Shown here: in pieces, positions 14,101 to 24,471 of the stretch
Position numbering within the stretch: position 1 is the first letter of the stretch
How the letters are laid out: the number at the start of each line of letters is the position of its first letter
Source: Zychaea mexicana
Taxonomy: Eukaryota > Mucoromycota > Mucoromycetes > Mucorales > Lichtheimiaceae
Assembly (NCBI RefSeq): GCF_025766255.1
Contig: NW_026516751.1
Location: forward strand, 62,001-126,000
Length of the DNA stretch: 64,000 bases
Direction: 5' to 3'
Made by a program: the position numbers and the translations under genes
Notes under the pieces: generated by a model
What the model was told of the DNA's origin: nothing
Database searches by the model: none
What the model saw: only the letters and a program-made list of their open reading frames with translations

Positions 14101-14622
14101 ATCGACAAGTCTATACACGTCGAAGCCCGGGAAAACACGATCTTAACACCTAGACAATGGGATACCTTCTGGCGATTGAAGATCTCGCCAACGGCAAGGA
14201 ATGTTTGGTATCGAGCGCTTCACAATAAGATTTCATGCCGTAAAACTCTACAATCATTCATGCCCTCCGAATTCACATCCGCTGTATGCCCAATTTGTAA
14301 CCAAGAAGAAGATGATTTGTCTCATTTCCTGTACCAATGCCCTCGCAAATGGTCGATCTGGTGCTCCGTGTGGCCCGACCTACTATTACAATCTGTTACA
14401 GAATCTGCTGTACACAATGCCATCTTTCACCTGTATTTTCCCCAAAATGCTCCCCGTCTCCCTTCAGATATAATTATCAGCTGTATATTAGAATGTCTTT
14501 GGAACGCCCACTGGCGCTTTGTTTTAAACAACTCTCCCTTCGTTCCCGATAACATTATAACGCAAATCCATTCTCTTTTGTTAACCCGCACCCAAGAAAT
14601 TCTTCCTTCTATCGCCAACTAG
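11124..14622 (+). pseudogene. LINE ORF2 remnant: truncated endonuclease, reverse transcriptase, C-terminal zinc region
   Basis: ORF2 would encode the endonuclease and reverse transcriptase used for target-primed insertion. The endonuclease begins mid-domain. LGDFNY (about 11222) and SSIDYIFAS (about 11388) are visible in different frames, and the place of the usual catalytic S-D-H reads T-N-R. Reverse transcriptase motifs follow: SSGLDGLPYNM, RNWRPIALIN, MDMEKAYDRVHPEYL, RGVRQGDPLSPILFN, and the catalytic YADD at 12916-12927. A zinc-binding segment CPICX7HX4C (14285-14340) matches the reverse-transcriptase-associated zinc finger. Defects seen are frame changes near 11375 and 11730, a TAA at 12106-12108, and a TAG at 12349-12351. 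From 12352 to the TAG at 14620-14622 the frame is intact for about 756 codons, so decay looks fairly recent. Confidence 0.92.
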
Positions 14623-14714
14623 CCAAACGCTACTTAGCTTCTTCTCCTCACCTCTCATATTTAATATGCACGTGACTTGAAATAAAAACCGACGTAATAA
14701 TTTGTTGCGCGCCT

Positions 14715-14729
14715 AAAAAAAATAAAAAA
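14715..14729 (+). other. A-rich 3' tail of the LINE
   Basis: The short A-rich stretch AAAAAAAATAAAAAAA-like tract lies directly before the right target-site duplication and marks the 3' end of the inserted cDNA. Confidence 0.8.
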
Positions 14730-14743
14730 ATAAATAGCAGCAT
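14730..14743 (+). repeat. LINE target-site duplication, right copy
   Basis: Exact copy of the 14 bases at 9841-9854. It follows the A-rich tail, so the insertion boundaries can be fixed to within the ambiguity of a few A residues. Confidence 0.88.
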
Positions 14744-15290
14744 TGGCAGTCGTGTCAACGACATAACAGCAGGATTGCCGAAGTAATATACCAAAACACA
14801 CACACCAAAAACTTGGATTTACAAACAATAATCAAAATCCTCCTCCAAACCAGTAATCAGGTTGTCAATACATATACTGTTATAAATAAATCTACTGGCG
14901 TCATACATACTATCCGGGCCGCATTGAGAGCAATTTGAAAATTTACATATACAAACATTTCTTGTTGTTCGAAAACATGGTTTGGAATGGTCATAAAGTC
15001 GCTAGTAAGGGGGATCAGTGGTTACATAGAGGGAATGGGATATATATCAGTTGCTTTGCAAAAAGAAAGGGTCCTGTTTTTAACTAACAGGCTACTACTG
15101 CTATTACTACAAATGCCATATCGAGAGAGTGAGTCAACGACATTTTCTGTTTTAATCATTCTTCATCGCCTGCTCCACCTTTCATACTGTCACTCGGTTC
15201 CAAAAGACTAAAATATGAGTTTGTTGAGGGGTTGAGATGTACGACGTGAATTAATATCGCGAATATAGTTGGCTAATCCGCCTTTTCCCG
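14744..15290. other. Intergenic region between the LINE and ATG18
   Basis: Original host sequence on the right of the insertion. No coding segment or RNA gene was recognised. It includes the 3' flank of ATG18. Confidence 0.45.
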
Positions 15291-17506
15291 TCATCCTTTC
15301 GACTCTCGCTTGTGCGTTGGTGCCAAGAGACTACACTTCTCTATAATCTCTTTTTGTGCCATCACTTTACCTGTACTGTTTGAGCAAGACACACTCGCCG
15401 CCGTTCTCCAGATCAATATTGAATTGATAAAAGTAACCTTCTGATGTCACAACCATCACTTGCGGTGTTGTACTATAACAGTAATTAGAATAGAATAGGA
15501 TAATGTTGACCAGAAAAATCATTGGCTTGAGTTGGTTAATAGTATGTACACCTTCATTTTCACTTTACCACGTTACGATAGTTGGCTATTTTTCCTGATC
15601 TAGACATGTATATCTGCAAAAGCACGCTTTTTACCTGCTTAAAGCAACCAGACTTCGTACCCCAGCACTCGGTAGTTTAAGCCATGCAAAATCCCTTGAC
15701 GGTTCCCACATCTCTGTGATCATCTCTGGGAGGTATGAGCCTACACTACCAGCGATATTTCGTCCAATGTGAAGCGAGGATCGTCGGAGCATTTGACTTA
15801 TAACAAAAAAACAATGTCCATATTACGGGTTTTTTGTTTCATCGTTAGCCATTATTCATCTTCTTTTTTACCTTTCAAAACTCTATCCACTCTTTCACCA
15901 AATATGATGAAACACAAAGAGAGCAAAAGAACACACACGGAGAAAATCATCCAAAGAAAGAGAAAATGGTTTTCGTTTACCCAACACTTGAACTTCGGCT
16001 TCGTAATTCGTTGCCGTTTTGATCATTGCCGTATCCGACTAGTCCTCCTCCTGATTTACCATCTAATCCTCCTCCATTGCCACTGTAATCGTATCTATTT
16101 CCGTTTCCATTAATACTGCCAGGGGCACCGGTGCCCGTCGATAATTTGAAAATGTGAACCGTCTCCGTATCACTCGAGACACACAATAGTGAGCCCACCA
16201 AATTGAATGACATAGAATAGATTTTGGCTGGGTATGATCCTCGACGGAATTGATATAGCTTGTTAGCGCCCGGGATGGAAAAGACTCGAATTACTGTACC
16301 CTGTTATACATAATGTATATATCTTAGGTATAGTACGTGTTTTGTTGCATGTATGTTATGCAACAGGACGTGAATTCGATCCACAATGCGCATCAAATAA
16401 TCCACCAGCGCTTTTCTCAAGGTACCCAACAGCAACCACAACAAGAACCTCGCTCTCTTTCGTTCTCTTCTCAAAGATAATGTACCTTTTCACTCGCCGT
16501 AGCCAACAAGGTGCCTTCTGCATTCATGGCAATGTTGCTGATCGGACTTTTATGTGCCTGAACGATATTGACGAGCTGCAGCGTCAGTGCATCGAAAATC
16601 TCCACGTCCCCCGTTGCATAATACGGCTGCGGAGTCTGATTGTTCGTAGTGGTGAACAGTGAGGTCGACGAAGACCGACTTGGATAAGCAATGTAGCAGT
16701 TTTCACTCGAGGGTGATAGCGCACAGACAGCTATATTACATAATAATAACAATAATAGATAGGGTTTTAGACGCTGTTTAGCCTCATTTTCCAACTGATA
16801 ACGACCATATTCTTGTATCTTCCTCTCCTTTCCCCTTCAGGTCCCAGACCCTTTCTTCATTTTGTTACCTCCGGGATTGGGACTCGTATCGATGGTATGA
16901 AGCAACTTCATGTTACTGATATCGTAGACAAAAATCTGTTCTTCCAAGACAACAATCAACCGCCTTCGATTCATCTTAACTGCAAGAATTGATGCCGGGA
17001 ACGTCAACTCGCATATCGTCGATTGTCTCTATTTGTGGTAGTTGTTGGTTTATCATATATCATACATTTATATATGCGTAGACGAGGAACAGGTTACTTT
17101 GGGTTACTAAACAGCACACACACACACACACACACAGAGTCCCAAATAATATAAATTAAAGAATGCAATTACTTTGGTATTAATAATTTGCAAGTGTCTT
17201 GGTGAAAATGTAGGCTGTTCTCCAGCGCCTACAAGAGCCACAAGCGAAGTACAGAATAACATTTCCACAATACCCGTACCGTCATCGGCTAATTATGATA
17301 ACAGCAAGCATTGTAAATTTTAATTAGAATTGCAATTTGATAAAAAGACAAAGTTTTTTTACTCTCTTACGTTTCGAGTAACATTTGCTATAGGGATCGC
17401 AATTGTATATCCTGTAACCATGCTTGCTGCCCAGGGAGATACAGCTAAAGTCTTGGTTGAAGTTTACAAAGAGTAATTCGTTGGTTGACTTGTCGCCTAA
17501 GTTCAT
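15291..17506 (-). CDS. ATG18: Atg18/WIPI-type PROPPIN, phosphoinositide-binding WD40 protein
   Basis: PROPPINs are seven-bladed beta-propellers that bind PI3P and PI(3,5)P2 and act in autophagy and vacuole shape. The N-terminus (from 17506) reads [20 protein letters not shown], the hallmark first blade. Later exons give [19 protein letters not shown] (about 16980), [26 protein letters not shown], and the essential lipid-binding motif FRRG within [13 protein letters not shown] (about 16236). A Gly/Asn-rich insertion lies in the next loop (about 16130-15990). Exon 15780-15655 carries [13 protein letters not shown] and [13 protein letters not shown]. The C-terminus reads [23 protein letters not shown] 40-base intron (15370-15331) followed by [13 protein letters not shown] and a TGA is the best 3' end. 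If that intron is retained, translation stops at 15367. Which paralogue (Atg18, Atg21 or Hsv2) it is remains open; ATG18 is the likeliest name. Confidence 0.88.
17115..17136. repeat. (CA)n microsatellite
   Basis: An uninterrupted run of about eleven CA units, inside an ATG18 intron. Confidence 0.9.
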
Positions 17507-17839
17507 TCGTGTTGTTGTAGCAAACGGGAGGAGAGTTGTTTAATGGAAAAGAGAGAAGAGGTGTTGTTGGGGACAGAGTGTAACAATAAATCGGTTCTGT
17601 TCACAGGATTGAATGAATATAAAGCTTAAACCCGAGAAGGGGGACCGCTACCCCGCTTTTTCTCTTTAGTTGCTTCCCACACACATTAAAAAACACTTGA
17701 TACTCTTTCTTTTCCTCCAACGGTATTACTCGTGAAAACTTTCTTTTATACAAGATGAACAAGGTATGACATGTAGTAGTAGCTGTAGGAGATGTTTGAA
17801 TGTGCGTGTCGTGTACCGTCGTTGGGTTGGATTGTGCTA

Positions 17840-18438
17840 TTACTGCTTGGCAACAGCTTGGATTTTGTGTTCCTTTTGGAACGATTGGAAGTCCTGTTCT
17901 CTTCGCTTGTATGATTGCAGCAGTTGTTGGATCACCTGCTGGATCTGTGTAATAATACGGTACAATGAGTTTACCTTATGCACTCCTTCTGAATCCACAC
18001 AAATTATCGGATAACTTACACCGTTAAAGTTCGTTTCCAGTGCTGGTAATACTTCTTTGACCGTTCGTTCAACAAGCACGCCACCCACCATACGGAAACA
18101 CTTACGTTCGGGCTCCAATGGTGAAATACTGTCAATTACGAGCCTACGATCGAAATATACATTTCCCCGCATTTGATTATGAACACATTTCTTATGCGCC
18201 TGGCTTTTCTAACCCAAATCTGTAATTACTTGTGTTCCTCAACTTCAGATTCCAGCTCGCCAATCTTTTGCGCTAACTGTTGCAATTCACCCTTGAACTT
18301 GTTATACTGAAAGCAAAAATAACAAAAGATTAGTTCTCTCAACCTTTTTCATCACGCTAGAAAATGGTGTTTTGCTAACAAAAATAGAGAATTTACTTGT
18401 TGTGTAATTTCGGCTTCACTGGGCTTTTTGCTAGACAT
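17840..18438 (-). CDS. GIM4: Prefoldin subunit 2
   Basis: Prefoldin subunit 2 is a beta-type subunit of the hexameric cytosolic chaperone that passes nascent actin and tubulin to the CCT chaperonin. Exon 1 starts at the ATG at 18436-18438 (MSSKKPSEAEITQQ). Exon 2 gives YNKFKGELQQLAQKIGELE, the first coiled-coil arm. Exon 3 carries the family core RKCFRMVGGVLVERTVKEVL in slightly variant form (ERKCFRMVGG). A frame-preserving intron (about 18022-17948) precedes IQQVIQQLLQSYKRREQDFQ and the C-terminal arm ending QAVAKQ. Length is about 120 residues, normal for the family. CCS1 starts divergently 233 bp upstream, so the two share a promoter region. The yeast name GIM4 (human PFDN2) is assigned by similarity. 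Confidence 0.92.
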
Positions 18439-18671
18439 GATGTAATTCGGATTCGAGCGATTCAAAAGGTTTAACAGGGCCGACCAAACCGCGTTTTTGA
18501 CGCTTCAAGCCTTTTTTTTCCAAGTCATTAAACTCCGGTTCCTGATTTGGTTCGGTTCGTCCCACCTTCAATCGTCGTATACGGTGCGTCAAGTTAAATT
18601 TGTCAGCCAGCCGAACCACCGCGCGATATAAAAAGGAAAAGAATCCCATGGGTTTGTCAGAATCGAAAATT
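18439..18671. promoter_or_regulatory. Shared divergent promoter, prefoldin 2 / CCS1
   Basis: These 233 bp separate the two divergent start codons (18438 minus, 18672 plus). Any promoter elements for both genes must lie here or inside their first exons. No metal-response or TATA element was identified with confidence. Confidence 0.55.
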
Positions 18672-19793
18672 ATGCCTTCACCCGCACCAAAAAAGTTATT
18701 CAAGGTGAAATTTCAAGAGAATTGCCCTGCTTCTCTTCAGTAAAGTTCTCGTAAAAAGATGTTTCTAGAGGAAACGCTAATGTTGCGTTTATGCCCTTGT
18801 TTATGTAGACGGAGTTCGCCGTCGAAATGACCTGTCAATCGTGTGTGAACGATATTGACAAGGTCTTGAAGCAATTCCCCGGTAAATGTCATGCTAAAAT
18901 TTCTTCAGTACATTCGCTTTTGCTCAAACAAAACGCACCTCCGTATAATTTGCCCAATTTTCTAGATATCAAAAAGTACGATATCGATCTTGACGAGCAG
19001 CGCGTCATGGTGGAAGGCACCAGTAAGTTTTTAGATTAATAATCAAGCAGGCCAAAGGCAAAAAGATAGAATCGATGATCAAACTACACATCGAGCACCA
19101 ATGAAGTGCACATCACTTATGCACCCTTTAATAGTGGCTCCTTCGATGATTTCTCGTGCATTGAAAGATAGTGGTCGTACTGTCATTATTCGTGGCCAAG
19201 GCGTATCTGATGGGCAAGGTCACTCTGGTGCCGCCGTATGTATTTTCGACACCTTTGGCAGCAATCCTTCACAAAACCTACCCCAGGGCACACAAGGTCT
19301 GGCCCGCTTCGTACAAATCGACGATGCAACCTGCTTGATTGATTTGACTGTGGAAGGATTATCGCCTGGTAACCATGGTGTCCACATTCATGAGTTGGGC
19401 GACATTTCGCGTGGATGGATGTCAACAGGTGATCATTTCAACCCGACCGATGTTGATCATGGCGATCAAGAGACAGGCCATGTCGGTGATTTGGGTAATA
19501 TCACGGTGGATGAAAATGGATGGGGCGATTTGGTCTTGGAAAGTACGCGTGTCAAGGTCTGGGATATCATTGGTCGTAGTATGGTGCTCTCTCAGAATGA
19601 GGATGATTTGGGTCGTCTCTCGACAAAGGAGTCCAAGTGGGATGGCAACTCGGGTCCAGGCGTGCTCTGTGGTATTGTTGCTCGAAGTGCTGGCGCATTT
19701 GAAAATATGAAGAAGGTCTGTGCCTGCTCTGGCAAGACGTTGTGGGAGGAAGCACGCATCCAGCAACAGGATAAAAAGGTTTCCTCCTTGTAG
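18672..19793 (+). CDS. CCS1: Copper chaperone for Cu,Zn superoxide dismutase
   Basis: CCS loads copper into Sod1 and oxidises its disulfide, in the cytosol and mitochondrial intermembrane space. The gene model is exon 1 18672-18704 (MPSPAPKKLFK), then exon 2 from 18809 (TEFAVEMTCQSC). The MTCQSC motif is the Atx1-like copper site of domain 1. A further intron ends just before DIKKYDIDLDEQRVMVEGT, and another ends before MAPSMISRALKDSGR. Domain 2 is SOD-like (VIIRGQG, HGVHIHELGD, DLGNITVDENGWGDL, IGRSMVLS). Domain 3 has the CXC copper-transfer motif in VCACSGKTLWEEA. The stop is at 19791-19793. Exon 1 rests on a GTGAAA donor and on frame agreement, so it is the least certain part. The order of domains and motifs matches fungal CCS1 throughout. 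Confidence 0.92.
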
Positions 19794-20110
19794 AAATTGG
19801 CGTCACTCGTCTTTCGTATAATACCCTTCCTGTTCTTTTCCAAGCGCCATACATCTCACTCACAAACCGCTCAATGTAATATGTTTCTCTTTTATACACA
19901 AATATAAAAGATGTGTTTATTTTTGTTTATTTTGATGATGCAATGTCTGTAAATTGATGTCATGTATATTGCTGTTGTCGCAATGGCAGTGGTGGTATGC
20001 TCTTTTTTTAGTGCTCTTTCTATATGTGTCCTTGTTGTTCGATAAGTATATGCTGTAGGGATAGAAGGGAAGCTGTTGCGGGGATGGGAGATGGGGTATA
20101 AGAATGAGAA

Positions 20111-23100
20111 TTATCGCCGCTGTTGTTTGTTTTGATGGTTTTGTTGCACTGTCTTAAAATGAGCCAGTAACTCTTCAAAGTTGATTGTTTCAGAAGTTTG
20201 TTTTGTGTTGCTATTGTTAGAATGCGATGATGATGTTGATTTTGTAATGCGTGCTGGTGTTGTGCGGGTGCTGATGCTGGAAGAAGCACTGCTAGTAGTA
20301 GCGCTATAGAAACATTAATAATAATAACAACGGCATCTATCCAACGCTTGGCAGCCGGTATACAATAGGTAAGTGTGTCGAACATACCTCTTGGGCATGA
20401 CGTGCATGAACCCTAAAGAAGATGCACTGTTGAGTCGACTACGCAGGGTGGTGAACGCAGAAGATTGTGGTAACAGCATGAATATGCCATATAAGCATTT
20501 GAACAAGTAAGGGTATCTATCCGGCTCCAGCAATTGCAATCGAAGATCTATTTCCGAGTAATACATAACAATACGTTAGATCCCTCCCTTCGTGTGCTCG
20601 CTTCTACAAGGTAATACTGCTTTTCGCTATCTTCAGCTTACACGCAAACGCAGGTGATTCCAATAGTTGTACCAGCTGATCCAACTGTATTAACATGTTA
20701 ACTGTGATTTCCATATCTGCGCTATATAAGATAGAAGACTATAAGTATTGCCGGGTTTGTCATAAGACTCCGTGTGTGTATAACAAATAGTTCGAGATTG
20801 TATGTAAATTTACTACTTACAAGATTTGTAGCATGCTTGCAGCAAGTTCATAAGCCTGTGCTGTTAATGCAAGAGAAAATGCAGCTACAGGGTTGTGTGA
20901 CCATGACTTATAAAGCGTCAAAAAGAGCTGTTGTCCGTGCTATAAATCATGCAATTATTTAAAAGCACGCACACAAATCACGCGATTATTCTCCTTCAGT
21001 CCCTCCCCTCCAATACCTTTGTATCCAAGCACCGTAACTGTTTTCGTAAGCAATTCATCTCCGAGGATGTGATCATTATTATGTTCAAGTTCTGTACCAT
21101 CATGCTTGCAAACTCCAGATCCTATTTACGTATAATCATGCGAAATACGAGCACATTAGTAGCCACCCACATTGCAGCTGCTGTTTTAGCTGGCTGACCA
21201 GTAAAGGACATGAAAAGAAGTTACCTTATCATGCTCGAGAATGTCAGCCATGGTGCGATACATTTTCTCGACGTCCAGATTGACGCACAACTGACGAATG
21301 ATGAAACTTCCCCGTGACTCGAGTAGTTGACGCTTAATCTCGAAAAGCGACAGCAGCCTTTTGACAAATGCTAGAAACGCATCGTCATTTGAGTGCGCTG
21401 CTATTTGTGCTAAAAGCTCTAGGTCACGATGCACCACCTAAAAAGGAATATTTATATAAATTTCGTCCTCCTCCTCTTCACCTGTCACATTACCCGTTGT
21501 ATAAAAAAAAACACAGATAAACATACATCCTCTGATGGATCCAGTAGCGCTTTGAATAGTTCCGGCAAAATGCCATCCGTCGATGCCAATACCTGTCATT
21601 TAAAAACAATGTTAGTCGCGTCACTACATGTATAAGAAATAATCTTACATGCAGACTACTTGAAGCCCTTCGTGCTGGCAAAACAAGAAATCCTTGCTAA
21701 CCTTGTTGGGTGCTTTTTTGTGCAACAGTAATAACCACTCTAGACTTGCGAATCGTGCCTGTTCATGCTCACTGAGAAACTGTACTTTAAGGTTCGCCAC
21801 GGTCATTGAGTAATCGAACGGTTCGCCATTTTTCGGTCTTCCGACAGGTAGGCCGATATCCGACCGATATGCCCGACGTAACAAGATGGGGCCGGTCGTT
21901 GTCTTTGCTACAGAACTAATGGATGATGGTGCTGCTCTTGCTTTGGACGATGTTATTGTTTCGGGGTCACTATGACTTGCCACAGGCTCAACTTTGCCAC
22001 TACCATCATTCGTATTATCCATGACAAGGTTTTGTAGATTCCTATTGATTTCCATGGCAAATGCACTGATGGTTGGTACTGAATGTGAAAGGAGCGGCAG
22101 AACGGCAGAGACAATGCGAGGCGTGAATTGAAGCACCACAGGCTTGGCCGCAGCAGTGAATTCTATCATCCATTGCAGTGCTGTGCGTTGGATTTCTTCT
22201 TTAGTGGATGAAATATGCTGGATTAATATTTCTAAGATACGATCGTACTGTAACTGTTGCTGTTGCCTCTTTTGTTGATGTTTGTCATCGCTTGTTGTTG
22301 TTGTTGTTGTGGCTGCTTTTGTTTGTGGTGTTTGCGGTGGGGTTAACAATTCATTACTATTGTTGATAGTGTCGGAGGTCGTGAACGAAGATGATGACGA
22401 CGACTCACCACCAGCAGAAGCCGACGACGACGAAGAGACACTATCCCTTTTTTGCATGGCAACTCCTTCATCCTCGGTTTGTCTTGAAATAAACTGAATC
22501 TCCTGGAAGAATTGGGCAAGCAATAATCGAGCATTCGCGCGGATCTGGTGGCGTGTGTCGGTCAAATAGCGGATGATACCGTCTAGCAGGTCTGGCAAGT
22601 ACCACACCAAGTCGAGTCCCGGAACAGAGTCGAGAATGCCAATCCAGGACATGACGTACATCCGTTCGAACGGGTTGCTCGTGTAAAGATGGCGGCGCAA
22701 AACAGGAATAAACTTTGACAATTGAAATGCCTTTTCGCCGCTACCGTCTTCTTGGCTGTTGCTATTATTGCTGATGCTGCTGTTACTGCTATGGGGTGAG
22801 ACATGGGTCGCTGCGAGTTCAAACACAATCTCCTTGATTAATCGATCGAGAATCTCTCTACCGTTGCGCACAGATTGTTCTTTGTCACTCGAAAGCTTAT
22901 TGAAATAGTTAAGCGGAAAGAGATTGTGAGATAAATGGATCCGATAAACGGCTCTCCATCCAACACGCCACCACTAGACAATTAAAAATATAAGATGGCT
23001 TACTATGCACTGTGCCTCGAACAGGCCATTGAAGAAGCGGAGCAGTTCGCCTTTGGAAACTTTGGCAACATTGTACATGCATTCACACGCGTAGTAGCGC

Positions 23101-23593
23101 ACTCTGGAGTCTTTACTGTTCAGGCATGCCAGAATAGGTGGGACCACCGTGTCGAGATAGGCCGCTACACTCTACGTAAAAATGCCGTGTGAGCTGCCTG
23201 CTGTCATAGTTAGAAAACAGGCGTTCTTTTTTTTTTTAATTGTCTAGACACCATACTGGACCCAAGGCAATCGCAGTCGCTGCCAGACTAATAAGCCCGC
23301 CACATTGTGCATTGGACGAGTCTGAATAGATAAAGTCCTCCACAAGTTCCCGGATAATGCCATTGATTTGCTCTTGACTGCCCTTGTTTTGCTTTACTAG
23401 TCTTTTTTTTTCTCTTTTCATTAAGCAAAAGAATACTAAAGAAGGATTGCTCCACAAAGAACACGGGGTTACACAAGAGGCCGAAAAAATACCTTTCCAC
23501 TTCCAAGGCTGCCACTTTTCGTCGATCGTACGTTTTGTCGGTCAATTCCTGAATGACGTTTGTTGAGAAAACACTTGATTTCATAGCGGACAT
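20111..23593 (-). CDS. VAC14: Vac14, scaffold of the Fab1/PIKfyve PI(3,5)P2 complex
   Basis: Vac14 is a HEAT-repeat scaffold that holds Fab1 kinase and Fig4 phosphatase on the vacuole and sets PI(3,5)P2 levels. Exon 1 (23593-23493) reads [20 protein letters not shown] then [12 protein letters not shown], the family N-terminus. The next exons give [54 protein letters not shown] and [13 protein letters not shown]. The large exon (about 22871-21660) continues with [14 protein letters not shown] and YLPDLLDGI and has a long Ser/Thr/Gln-rich insertion near residue 300. C-terminal exons have [40 protein letters not shown], and [20 protein letters not shown], the conserved Vac14 core. The tail [17 protein letters not shown] ends at a TAA (20113-20111). 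Length is about 900 residues, as in other fungi. ATG18, a partner of this complex in yeast, lies 2.6 kb further along the same strand. Confidence 0.93.
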
Positions 23594-24106
23594 GCACAAA
23601 GTTCTGGCCAGTCAAGGGCTCGAATCCACAGAAAAGGAGGGAGAGGAGAGGAGAGGGGTGGGAGTATGAGTAGTAACTGTGTGTATATCGAAGCAAAGTA
23701 GAAAGAGAAAGAAGAAAGAAAGTAAGAATGTGGAAGCACTTGGAGGCAGGAAACCTGATAACAGTTAGCAGAAACGCGAAGCGCAGGTCGGTTGGGCGTG
23801 GGGAGGAGGGGGAAACGAGGGGTTGCAGCAGGACGCAAAGGGCGTTTCAGCAGCTGTTCACAGTGAAGACAGCCCACGGCACCGTTGATACCCGATACGA
23901 TCGGGGGTTGGGGGGAGTCTAGAAGCAGGCAGATGCCTTGTGCATGAACAAAGTTTGATTGGCTGCTGTTGTTTCAGCACATGAATAAAATGACCTTTCT
24001 CCATAGGCTTTTCCTCTTTTTTTTTTTTTCTTTATTTTATCAGAACTCCCACTCCCACACACACACACGCACACGTCTTCTTTATACACACCACCCATTT
24101 GTAAAC

Positions 24107-24471
24107 ATGCTCTCAAGAAATGCTATTGCTGTCCCACGACGCTCAGTTGCGATGCTGTCCCGTCGTCTTTACTCCTCGTCGGGTTATGGCGGCAGCGAAG
24201 GTGCCACTGCCAGCTCCAAAGGTGGTTTCAGTGACAAGGAAAAGGCTGTTGAGAACCAGTGGGCACGCTCACACGTAAGCTTTTCTTTCTGACCTAGCAA
24301 TATACGCGCCGTCAAGTGGGCTACATACTCTGTGTTACTCACGCTGAACAATACGTATAGGATGCTGAAAAGATCAAGGCACTGCACGAAGCTTTGGAGA
24401 AGCAAAAGGAGGTGACCAAGTCGATTGAAAAGGACCTGGATGATTTGAAAAAGTCGTCGGGCAAGAAGTAG
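24107..24471 (+). CDS. INH1: Mitochondrial F1Fo-ATPase inhibitor (IF1 family)
   Basis: IF1 proteins bind the F1-ATPase when the matrix acidifies and stop ATP hydrolysis. The model is join(24107..24274, 24361..24471), 93 codons including the stop, 92 residues. The first 25 or so residues are Arg/Ser-rich without acids (MLSRNAIAVPRRSVAMLSRR), a mitochondrial presequence. A Gly/Ser-rich linker follows, then GGFSDKEKAVENQWARSHDA, close to the minimal inhibitory segment of yeast Inh1 (FxxREKAxE). The rest (LHEALEKQKEVTKSIEKDLD) is a predicted coiled coil. Donor GTAAGC and acceptor TATAG are clear and the phase fits. It is divergent from VAC14, about 510 bp away. Confidence 0.93.

Larger units (their letters stand above)
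9855..14729 (+). mobile_element. Non-LTR retrotransposon (LINE), 5'-truncated and inactivated
   Basis: This insertion of about 4.9 kb is flanked by a perfect 14-bp target-site duplication and ends in an A-rich tail (14715-14729). It has the usual LINE order: ORF1 with a CCHC zinc knuckle, then ORF2 with an endonuclease remnant, reverse transcriptase and a C-terminal zinc-binding region. The ORF1 frame is already open at the 5' junction (from 9857), so the copy is 5'-truncated inside ORF1. Only about 100 bases separate the ORF1 stop from the endonuclease LGDFNY motif, so the first half of the endonuclease is missing. ORF1 changes frame at least three times. ORF2 changes frame twice and has two in-frame stops. 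The copy cannot move by itself. No LTRs were seen. Assignment to a clade (Tad-, L1- or I-like) is not possible by eye. Confidence 0.93.

Noticed and set aside
18431..18703. 90-codon minus-strand frame as an independent gene
   Set aside because: Its first residues are the antisense of CCS1 exon 1 and its end overlaps the prefoldin start. Kept only as a possible upstream ORF.
23600..23640. tRNA-like string GGGCTCGAATCC in the VAC14 upstream region
   Set aside because: It resembles a B box, but no matching A box, anticodon arm or acceptor pairing was found around it.
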